From Sulfurimonadaceae bacterium (lineage in GTDB: Bacteria > Campylobacterota > Campylobacteria > Campylobacterales > Sulfurimonadaceae): DNA of 5,490 bases. The translations under genes and the position numbers were made by a program. The stretch is from the NCBI GenBank assembly GCA_030610325.1, contig JAUWRZ010000168.1, forward strand, positions 1 through 5,490, read 5' to 3'. Positions 1 through 4,952 of the stretch are shown here, one piece after another; the first letter of the stretch is position 1; each line of letters opens with the position of its first letter. The notes beneath the pieces are model-generated. The model was not told the DNA's origin. It saw only the letters and a list, made by a program, of their open reading frames with translations, and made no database searches.

Positions 1-377
1 CCCTTTCCGAGCATCGCATTAAGTACTATCGGGAGTGTTGCGACAAGGGTCTTACCCTCACCGGTATTCATCTCTGCGATGCGGCCTTCATGCAAGACCA
101 TACCACCGACAAGTTGTACATTGAAGTGTCGTAGACCCAAGACTCGCTTACTCGCTTCACGGGTAATGGCAAAAGAGTCCTCAAGTACATCCTCGATAGT
201 CTTCTTGCCACTTTTCACCTTGCTCTTGAGCTCTTCAAAAGCTGCTTTGAGCTCATCATCACTCATCGGCTCATATTTTTTCTCGAGATCATTGATCCGA
301 ATGACGCTGTTATAATATTTCTTCAGTTCGCGATCGTTTTTCGTCCCGAACATCTTACCGACAAGTGTCTGTAGCAT
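1..377 (-). CDS. secA: Protein translocase ATPase SecA, N-terminal part (cut by window edge)
   Basis: SecA is the cytosolic ATPase motor that binds pre-proteins and drives them through the SecYEG channel. The first 125 codons are visible, starting at the ATG complementary to 375-377; the gene continues beyond position 1. The protein opens [20 protein letters not shown], the usual SecA N-terminal helix. The diagnostic stretch is [14 protein letters not shown] (residues 80-93), which includes the nucleotide-base-contacting Gln of the Q motif. It is followed by [17 protein letters not shown], with the Walker A loop GEGKT at residues 106-110. Both match the family at about the expected distance from the N-terminus. 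An AAGG-type ribosome site lies upstream of the ATG. The gene is divergent from lolA and shares a 152-bp promoter region with it. Identification is secure; the C-terminal two-thirds or more cannot be seen. Confidence 0.97.
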   Translation of the reverse strand, partial: MLQTLVGKMFGTKNDRELKKYYNSVIRINDLEKKYEPMSDDELKAAFEELKSKVKSGKKTIEDVLEDSFAITREASKRVLGLRHFNVQLVGGMVLHEGRIAEMNTGEGKTLVATLPIVLNAMLGK

Positions 378-404
378 TATCTGCCTTGTTTTAAAAGTCG
401 CTGG

Positions 405-413
405 ATTCTATCA
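405..413 (-). promoter_or_regulatory. Putative secA promoter, extended -10
   Basis: On the minus strand this reads TGATAGAAT, an extended -10 (TGn plus a hexamer matching TATAAT at 5 of 6 bases). Transcription would start near 398, leaving a leader of about 20 nt before the secA ATG. No good -35 hexamer is seen; Campylobacterota housekeeping promoters often lack one. The -35 position (428-433) is occupied by the GCCGAT of the repeated element at 427-438. Confidence 0.5.
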
Positions 414-426
414 TAGCTTATATATG

Positions 427-438
427 GATCGGCTAAAG
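427..438 (-). repeat. Copy 1 of a 12-bp element shared with the upstream region of the GGDEF-EAL cluster
   Basis: The minus strand reads CTTTAGCCGATC. The identical 12-mer occurs at 4710-4721, also on the minus strand and also upstream of a minus-strand gene. Identity extends to 14 of 15 bases on one side. The element ends 49 nt before the secA start codon, against 59 nt in the other copy. A TATAA-like element follows within a few bases in both copies. It could be a binding site or part of a promoter; function is unknown. Confidence 0.45.
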
Positions 439-493
439 GAGAAGGATGGAATCACATATCATATAATATTGATCAAGGATATTTCTTTTTTTC

Positions 494-502
494 TGCTATA
501 AT
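494..502 (+). promoter_or_regulatory. lolA promoter, extended -10
   Basis: TGCTATAAT is a perfect extended -10 (TGn-TATAAT) preceded by a T-tract at 486-492. This is the typical form of the sigma-70-class promoter in Campylobacter and Helicobacter, where T-rich DNA stands in for a -35 box. The predicted start near 509 gives a leader of about 20 nt. An AGGA ribosome site at 521-524 lies five bases before the lolA ATG. Confidence 0.75.
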
Positions 503-529
503 CGGGCCAATCTCATCATCAGGATACTC

Positions 530-1048
530 ATGCGTTATCTTTTGCTTCTACTTGCGTTTGTCCCCGCCCTACTGGGATTCTCAAAATCCATCTACAGTTT
601 TTCCGGACCTTTCGAACAGCGCATCATCGATGACCAGAACAAGACCATCATCTACCGTGGCCATGTATGGGCAAAACGTCCGGACAAAGCACTTTGGCGC
701 TACACTGAACCTATAGAGAAAGATGTCTACATCAGAGGGCATCGTGTCATAGTCATAGAACCCGATCTCGAGCAGGCTATCATCAAAAAGATCAATAATG
801 ACATAGATTTTTTTGCACTTATAGCCTCAGCAAGACTTGTTGGCGAAGAGACTTATGAAGCGGACTATGCTGATCAGGTCTTCACCATCAGGCTGGACCA
901 TGGTATCATCCAAAGCATCGAATACCTTGACCCTTTTGAGAACAGTGTCATACTGAGCTTCAGTGACCAGCAACAGAACAAGATGATCGACGACAAGAAG
1001 TTTACCGTCACCATACCCCGTTCATACGACATCATAAAGGCTCAGTAG
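530..1048 (+). CDS. lolA: Periplasmic outer-membrane lipoprotein chaperone, LolA family
   Basis: LolA accepts mature lipoproteins from the LolCDE transporter and carries them across the periplasm to the outer membrane. The 172-residue product starts with a signal peptide (MRYLLLLLAFVPALLGFS), probably cleaved around residues 16-18. The family core is visible at residues 44-61 (GHVWAKRPDKALWRYTEP), corresponding to the LolA pattern G-x-hydrophobic-x-x-x-RP-x-x-x-x-W-x-Y-x-x-P. It is followed by the characteristic PDLEQA at 78-83. Basic and aromatic residues in this block line the lipid-binding cavity in known LolA. Alternating short beta-strand-like segments fill the rest, as expected for an open beta-barrel fold. 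The length is slightly below the E. coli protein of about 200 residues. LolB is generally absent outside beta- and gammaproteobacteria, so this protein may also perform the insertion step; that is inference. The start is supported by AGGA at 521-524 and the promoter at 494-502. It diverges from secA and converges on a GGDEF-EAL gene. Confidence 0.88.
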   Translation: MRYLLLLLAFVPALLGFSKSIYSFSGPFEQRIIDDQNKTIIYRGHVWAKRPDKALWRYTEPIEKDVYIRGHRVIVIEPDLEQAIIKKINNDIDFFALIASARLVGEETYEADYADQVFTIRLDHGIIQSIEYLDPFENSVILSFSDQQQNKMIDDKKFTVTIPRSYDIIKAQ

Positions 1049-1094
1049 TCTTTCCAGATAGCTATTGAGAATCCTTAGCCAGGTAGACGTTGAG

Positions 1095-1127
1095 GATCAC
1101 TCAGCCGACCAGATCGGCTCAGTGATC
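1095..1127. terminator. Hairpin between convergent genes, possible bidirectional terminator without a U-tract
   Basis: A 14-bp inverted repeat, GATCACTCAGCCGA (1095-1108) and TCGGCTCAGTGATC (1114-1127), encloses the 5-nt loop CCAGA. There is one internal C-C mismatch at 1102/1120. It sits between the end of lolA (1048) and the end of the GGDEF-EAL gene, and its right arm overlaps that gene's TGA stop (1126-1128). Neither strand has a T-run after the stem, so it is not a textbook intrinsic terminator. It may act as a transcript-end stabiliser or a weak two-way terminator. Confidence 0.5.
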
Positions 1128-2952
1128 ACTTGCGAGCTTTAGGATCGGCAGAGGGAAGCGGTCGTCCAATATAGAAACCCTGTGAATAATCAACACCGAG
1201 ATCATGCACAAGCCGGTGGAGTTCCTCACTGTCGACATTCTCCGCTACGGTCTTTATCCCGCTCTTTTTGGCAAACTCGACGATGTTCTCTACGACCATG
1301 CGATGAAACTTGTTGTTCAGCAGGTCTTCGATGAAGGTACTGTCGATCTTGATAAAGTCTGCTTCGACCTGAAGCATTCGGCTTAGCATGGAGTGTTCTA
1401 TGCCAAAATCATCGACTGCAATATGGAACCCTGCATTACGAAGTACTTTTATCTGCTCTATCATATGAGGCGAGTTATGCATATGTACATCCTGGACAAG
1501 CTCCAGATAGACCCGCTCAGGTGCCAGGTTGTAACGGGCACACTTATAGAGCAGGAACTCCTCAAGATACTCCTCTGCAAGGTCATACCGATTGATATTG
1601 ATCGAGAAGCTAAAGTTGTTCTGACTAAAATGTTTAAATGCCCTGTCGATGACAATACGTGAGATCTGCGTACTGAGCCCAGCTTCGATAGCAATACCAA
1701 TAAAGTGCTCGGCACTGATAAGTTCCCCACTCTTATCCTCTATACGGCTTAGCACCTCATAATGCTGGATAGAGCTATCGATATTATTGATGATCGGCTG
1801 ATAATAGGGGAACAGTTTATCATTGGCAATAGCCTCACGGACAAGACGTAGCCAATAGAGGTTCTGGCGCTGCGTGACGATAAACTCAGAATCTTCACGA
1901 TAGTTTCGCACACATCCTCCGCCATATGCTTTGGCCTCCTTGGATGCTGTCTTGGCGTGGACAAACAGATGCATCCCGGCGCCTTTGTCGACTCCTATAG
2001 AGAAAGCTATATTGTAGACACCGTTGTCTGTCTCCACCGGAGCTTCCTGGAAGAGAGCCTGTATCTGTTCAGCCAACACCTGTTCCTGCGCTTCGACCGG
2101 TCTTTCAAGCAAGATCACGAACTCGTCAGCCGTAATATGGTAGAGAGTCCCGTTATGAGGTAGATAGGTGGCCAGACGCTTGACCGTCTTAAGCAGGACC
2201 TTGTTGCCCTGCCCCATGCCATAGACAGTATTGATATGATCGAAGTTGTCTATGTTCAGATAGATCAGTGCCTTTTCGACCTCTTTCTTAAGTGCTTCCT
2301 GCAAAGCATACTTACTTGCCGCACCGGTAAGTTCGTTGATATTTCGTACCGTTCCCAACTGCTCCTGATAAGTATCGACACTCTTCTCAAGTTCGTTTTG
2401 TGCCCGCATCAGACGACCAAGCCGTTTTCGTTCATACAGCAGATCGTCACGAAGCTTCTGCTCCTTAGTCTGGGCATCCTCAAGTACACGGTCCTGCTGC
2501 TGCTTGAGTGTCTTGACCCTTGTAAGCTCACTTTTCAACTGCATCTGTTTATACATGACGGATGAACTGGACTGCATCGAATCAAGAAGTGCGGAGAGTT
2601 CAAAAGGTTTTACGACATACCCGTTGATACCGCTGTTTATCAGATCGATAAGCTCCGACTCTACTAGAGGTTCACCTGAGAGGTAGATAATATGCTGGTC
2701 AGGCTTGAAGGTCTTGATGTTCTTTATAAGCTGCAATCCTGTCATATTAGGTAACTGACTGTCCATGATGATGATATCATGCTGATTGATCTTATAGTAG
2801 TTCAATCCCTCATAACCATCTGCTGCTTCATCTACAAGACTAAATATCTTACCAAGTGCTGCACAGATAGGTGTTCTGGTCTCTACATCTTTGTCTATAT
2901 ATAAGAGGGAGAGCTTCTTTGTGAAGGGTAACAGGTCCTGTAGTTCAGCCAT
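1126..2952 (-). CDS. Response regulator with receiver, coiled-coil, degenerate GGDEF and EAL domains; probable c-di-GMP phosphodiesterase
   Basis: The 608-residue protein has four parts. A receiver domain (about 14-125) carries phospho-acceptor Asp64 (MDSQLPNMTG), Ser92 and Lys115 (KPF); its acidic pocket reads YIDKD (18-22), with Lys21 replacing one usual acid. A helical segment (about 131-205), rich in Lys, Glu, Gln and Leu, probably forms a coiled coil. The GGDEF domain (about 206-355) is degenerate: the signature is TADEF (274-278), the first metal Asp of DxD is Asn233, the later GD is GN (249-250), and no RxxD inhibitory site precedes the signature. The EAL domain (about 365-600) keeps Glu399 (EVL), Asn452, Glu484, Asp514-Asp515 (DDFG), Lys535, Glu571 and Gln591. 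The likely activity is therefore hydrolysis of c-di-GMP to pGpG, controlled by phosphorylation, with the GGDEF domain at most regulatory. No transmembrane segment is seen, so it is cytosolic. It is last in a minus-strand cluster, and its ATG directly follows the stop of a small ORF. No partner histidine kinase is in the window. Confidence 0.93.
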   Translation of the reverse strand: MAELQDLLPFTKKLSLLYIDKDVETRTPICAALGKIFSLVDEAADGYEGLNYYKINQHDIIIMDSQLPNMTGLQLIKNIKTFKPDQHIIYLSGEPLVESELIDLINSGINGYVVKPFELSALLDSMQSSSSVMYKQMQLKSELTRVKTLKQQQDRVLEDAQTKEQKLRDDLLYERKRLGRLMRAQNELEKSVDTYQEQLGTVRNINELTGAASKYALQEALKKEVEKALIYLNIDNFDHINTVYGMGQGNKVLLKTVKRLATYLPHNGTLYHITADEFVILLERPVEAQEQVLAEQIQALFQEAPVETDNGVYNIAFSIGVDKGAGMHLFVHAKTASKEAKAYGGGCVRNYREDSEFIVTQRQNLYWLRLVREAIANDKLFPYYQPIINNIDSSIQHYEVLSRIEDKSGELISAEHFIGIAIEAGLSTQISRIVIDRAFKHFSQNNFSFSININRYDLAEEYLEEFLLYKCARYNLAPERVYLELVQDVHMHNSPHMIEQIKVLRNAGFHIAVDDFGIEHSMLSRMLQVEADFIKIDSTFIEDLLNNKFHRMVVENIVEFAKKSGIKTVAENVDSEELHRLVHDLGVDYSQGFYIGRPLPSADPKARK

Positions 2953-3057
2953 TTATCTTCTCATCCCTTTGTGGATACCCCTGAGGAGTGTGCCAAGGCA
3001 GTCATACTCAGAAGTATCTGTGTCTAGATCGGTGATTATCTTATCCAAATAATACAT
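2953..3057 (-). CDS. Possible small protein of 34 residues between the two GGDEF-EAL genes
   Basis: An open frame of 34 codons fills almost the whole gap between the two signalling genes. It starts at an ATG three bases after the upstream gene's TGA, and its TAA (2953-2955) directly abuts the downstream ATG (2950-2952). The product starts MYYLDKIITDLDTDTSEYD, is acidic in the middle, and ends with a basic tail (HKGMRR). I recognise no family, and there is no signal peptide or membrane segment. Support for translation is the exact fit between neighbours and the TAA-ATG junction, which would allow translational coupling to the response regulator. Against it, the nearest ribosome-site-like AGGAG (3070-3074) is 12 nt from the ATG, which is rather far. 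It could be a leader peptide that couples translation, a genuine small protein, or chance. Confidence 0.4.
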   Translation of the reverse strand: MYYLDKIITDLDTDTSEYDCLGTLLRGIHKGMRR

Positions 3058-3060
3058 AGA

Positions 3061-4650
3061 TCAAGCTATCTCCTGCTCATCCATAAGATACGGTTGCGCC
3101 TTACCAATATAGTATCCCTGGGCATGATCGACACCCAATTCACGTATCTTCTTGAAGACTGAGGGAGAGTTGACATATTCGGCGATCGTGCTCGCTCCTA
3201 TCTTTTTGGAAAACTCGACAATACTCTCGACGATGAGCTGCGTGTTCTCATCTTGATCGATGTTCTCAATAAAGCAGCCATCGATCTTCAGATAATCTGC
3301 TTTGAGCTCCAGCAACGTACTGTAATTGGAACTCTCCGTCCCAAAATCATCGATAGCCAGTTTAAAACCATGCTCTGAAAGTGCCTGAAGCTGTTCAAGG
3401 TAACTACCCATCAGATCAAGACTGATCTCATCCATCACTTCGATAAAGACTCGCGAAGGTGCGATGTTATAAAGGTAGCATTTTCTTTTCAGAAAAGAGA
3501 GTATGTAGCGTTCATTCAGATCCTCACGGGTCACATTGATCGAGAACTCATAACTGTTCTCACTAAAACGCTTAAACGCTGTATCTATCATCGCTCTTGT
3601 CAGGTTTGTCATCAATCCCCCGAGCCTTGCCGCATAGATGAACCGTTCAGGCGGATAGATCTGCTTGTCACTGGCCTCAAGTCGACACAGTGCCTCATAT
3701 TTAAGGACTTTCCCGGAGTGGTTGTCAAAGATAGGCTGATAGTAGGCATGGATCCTCTCCTCCTCCAGTGCAGACTTCACTTCATCTATCCAAAAAAGTG
3801 TCTCACGCTGCTTTTTCAGGAATGGGGAGTTCTCACGAAATCGGACAATAGTGTTCTTTCCACTATCTTTTGCCTCTTTTAGTGCTATCTTGGCATGATG
3901 AAACAGAGAGATATCTGATCCAGATGCGATACCGATCGATACCCTGAGATTAAAGTCGATACCATCTATCTTAAAATGGGTCAGTTCAAAGAAGGATTTT
4001 ATCTGCTTGGAGAGGACTCCTGCCTGATCGTCTTTGTAAGCATTTAGCAAAAAGACGAACTCATCCGCATCGAGGCGATGCAGACTGCTGTTATCTGGCA
4101 CCATCTTATGTAGATATCCGGCGACCTTAGCCAGTACCTTATCACCCATATCCATCCCGTACAGGGTATTGATCATATCAAAGTTATCGATGTTTATCAA
4201 TAACAGGGCATTATCCTCACCACTCTTTATCTTCTGAAAAAGTGAATCAGCGTTGAGCAACGATGTGATATGATCACGATCGCTACGAGCCTTCTCCTCA
4301 TAGACATCTTTACGGTCTTTCTCATAACGGAACTTACCCATCAATCGAGCGATCTGATCCTCATCATAAGGGTGTAGGATAAAACCATCTACTCCCATAC
4401 GCACGGATGCCTGCATATCGATCCCCTTATGGGTGACGACAAGCATAGGGATACCCCTGTAAAGGTCTCTGTATTTAGCCACCTTCTGCATACTCTGACT
4501 CTCGGCAAGATCGACAACGATACAACAGATGTCCTCTGCTGCTCTCGAGAGCTCTGATGTGGGTTCACTTATAGTAATGATCTCATCAAAAAAGCGCGAG
4601 AAGATCGGAGAGAGTCCGTCCGTATGGTCTAACAGGTATAACAGTGTCAT
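3061..4650 (-). CDS. GGDEF-EAL protein with degenerate receiver-like N-terminus; probable c-di-GMP phosphodiesterase
   Basis: A 529-residue protein starting at the ATG complementary to 4648-4650 and preceded by AGGAAGG at the right spacing. An in-frame ATG 45 bp upstream (4693-4695) would add 15 residues but has no ribosome site, and the receiver-like beta strand (MTLLYLLD) begins at the chosen Met. Residues 1-110 resemble a receiver with Asp47 (VVDLAES) and Thr73, but His93 replaces the conserved Lys and the acidic pocket is reduced, so phosphorylation is doubtful. The GGDEF domain (about 125-285) reads DADEF (194-198), with Asn153 for the first metal Asp and no RxxD site, so cyclase activity is unlikely. 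The EAL domain (about 290-520) keeps EAL (319-321), Asn372, Glu404, DDFG (434-437), Lys455, Glu491 and Gln511, predicting c-di-GMP hydrolysis. It is clearly paralogous to the downstream response regulator (both have NIDNF, ADEF, DDFG and QGxYIG blocks), but has only a short linker instead of the coiled coil. It is first in the cluster. Confidence 0.9.
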   Translation of the reverse strand: MTLLYLLDHTDGLSPIFSRFFDEIITISEPTSELSRAAEDICCIVVDLAESQSMQKVAKYRDLYRGIPMLVVTHKGIDMQASVRMGVDGFILHPYDEDQIARLMGKFRYEKDRKDVYEEKARSDRDHITSLLNADSLFQKIKSGEDNALLLINIDNFDMINTLYGMDMGDKVLAKVAGYLHKMVPDNSSLHRLDADEFVFLLNAYKDDQAGVLSKQIKSFFELTHFKIDGIDFNLRVSIGIASGSDISLFHHAKIALKEAKDSGKNTIVRFRENSPFLKKQRETLFWIDEVKSALEEERIHAYYQPIFDNHSGKVLKYEALCRLEASDKQIYPPERFIYAARLGGLMTNLTRAMIDTAFKRFSENSYEFSINVTREDLNERYILSFLKRKCYLYNIAPSRVFIEVMDEISLDLMGSYLEQLQALSEHGFKLAIDDFGTESSNYSTLLELKADYLKIDGCFIENIDQDENTQLIVESIVEFSKKIGASTIAEYVNSPSVFKKIRELGVDHAQGYYIGKAQPYLMDEQEIA

Positions 4651-4656
4651 ACAGTT

Positions 4657-4663
4657 CCTTCCT
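4657..4663 (-). promoter_or_regulatory. Ribosome binding site that decides the start of the upstream GGDEF-EAL gene
   Basis: The minus strand reads AGGAAGG, six bases before the ATG at 4650-4648. It is the best Shine-Dalgarno match near either candidate start. The upstream ATG at 4695-4693 is preceded by an AT-rich stretch (TATAACAC) with no such site. This favours the 529-residue product over a 544-residue one. Confidence 0.75.
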
Positions 4664-4708
4664 ATAAGTTTCTCTAAAGCCCCATCCACACGCATGTGTT
4701 ATACGTAC

Positions 4709-4734
4709 AGATCGGCTAAAGCAGGGAAACATTA
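4709..4734 (-). promoter_or_regulatory. Possible sigma-28 (FliA)-type promoter of the GGDEF-EAL cluster
   Basis: On the minus strand, TAATGTTT (4734-4727), a 10-nt gap, then GCCGATCT (4716-4709) resembles the flagellar sigma-28 consensus TAAAGTTT-N11-GCCGATAA. There are three base differences and the gap is one base short. The start would fall near 4703, giving a leader of about 50 nt to the chosen ATG. Such control would fit a c-di-GMP enzyme acting on motility. It partly overlaps the repeated 12-mer, so the match could instead reflect that element. Confidence 0.35.
4710..4721 (-). repeat. Copy 2 of the 12-bp element CTTTAGCCGATC
   Basis: Exact copy of 427-438, in the same orientation relative to its downstream gene. 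It ends 59 nt before the GGDEF-EAL start codon. It is followed seven bases later by TATAAC (4703-4698), just as copy 1 is followed by TATAAG. A third partial match (AGCCGATC, 1119-1112) lies in the hairpin between the convergent genes. Confidence 0.45.
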
Positions 4735-4746
4735 ATACAATACTCA

Positions 4747-4752
4747 ATTATA
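4747..4752 (-). promoter_or_regulatory. Putative housekeeping -10 box for the GGDEF-EAL cluster
   Basis: The minus strand reads TATAAT, a perfect -10 hexamer. It has TTCATC 17 bp upstream (4775-4770), a weak -35 match at 3 of 6. The start near 4740 would give a leader of about 90 nt to the chosen ATG, containing the repeated 12-mer. Together with the sigma-28-like site this suggests dual promoters; neither is proven. The opposite strand carries an overlapping TATACT at 4749-4754. Confidence 0.4.
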
Positions 4753-4824
4753 CTAACAAACTTTTAAAGGATGAAGTGATGGAAAAGAGGATCGATATCA
4801 TAGGCTCTCATAACAGAAAGATAG

Positions 4825-4847
4825 AGACAGACAGACAGACAGACAGA
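4825..4847 (+). repeat. Tetranucleotide microsatellite, (AGAC) x 5.75
   Basis: Positions 4825-4847 are an uninterrupted run of AGAC units, equivalent to GACA/CAGA by phase, covering 23 bp. It lies about 75 bp upstream of the TATAAT of the GGDEF-EAL cluster and about 105 bp downstream of the acnB stop. Perfect tetranucleotide tracts of this kind are prone to slippage; GACA tracts switch lgtC in Haemophilus influenzae. Here the tract is short and not inside a recognised gene. Confidence 0.9.
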
Positions 4848-4952
4848 AGATAAGATATTTTTAAAAAGATGGACTGTCACAGAAAAAGCAAGGGCAAAAA
4901 GAGAGATCAGATAAGTAGCCTACCCTCCAAGAGAGGATAAGCAGGAGGAGGA

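Larger units (their letters stand above)
4651..4952. other. 302-bp gene-free region between acnB and the GGDEF-EAL cluster
   Basis: This stretch carries the leader and candidate promoters of the signalling cluster (4651-4752), a tetranucleotide repeat (4825-4847), and an AT-only palindrome TTTTTAAAAA (4858-4867). From about 4779 to 4950 the plus strand is strikingly purine-rich, so any acnB read-through transcript on the minus strand is pyrimidine-rich and probably unstructured. I found no convincing intrinsic terminator for acnB. A 24-codon plus-strand frame at 4779-4853 has a good ribosome site but is too short to call as a gene. Confidence 0.7.

Noticed and set aside
79..315. 78-residue plus-strand open frame opposite secA
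   Set aside because: It is antisense to a clear SecA N-terminal coding region, is Ser/Leu-rich with no recognisable domain, and has no ribosome site.
446..466. Six-codon plus-strand frame (MESHII) after a GGAGAAGG site in the secA-lolA gap
   Set aside because: It is too short, lies upstream of the likely lolA transcription start, and overlaps the secA promoter region.
1065..1106. Apparent direct repeat TTGAGAATCCTTAGCC / TTGAGGATCACTCAGCC
   Set aside because: The match needs several mismatches and an indel over 17 bases, which is compatible with chance.
1957..2565. Several plus-strand open frames of 60-109 codons opposite the response regulator gene
   Set aside because: They are shadows of a strongly supported coding sequence on the minus strand and show no family motifs.
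2975..2990. TGGCAC on the minus strand, suggestive of a sigma-54 -24 element
   Set aside because: No TTGC-like -12 element follows at the required spacing, and it lies within the small ORF.
4825..4847. GACA tract as a CRISPR array remnant
   Set aside because: The units are 4 bp and contiguous, with no spacers or cas genes nearby; it is a microsatellite.
4858..4867. TTTTTAAAAA palindrome as a terminator hairpin
   Set aside because: It has no loop and consists only of A and T, so it cannot form a stable stem.
4921..4950. CCTCC / GGAGG short inverted repeat as an acnB terminator
   Set aside because: The stem is only 5 bp with a 15-nt loop and no adjacent T-run, so it is not credible as an intrinsic terminator.
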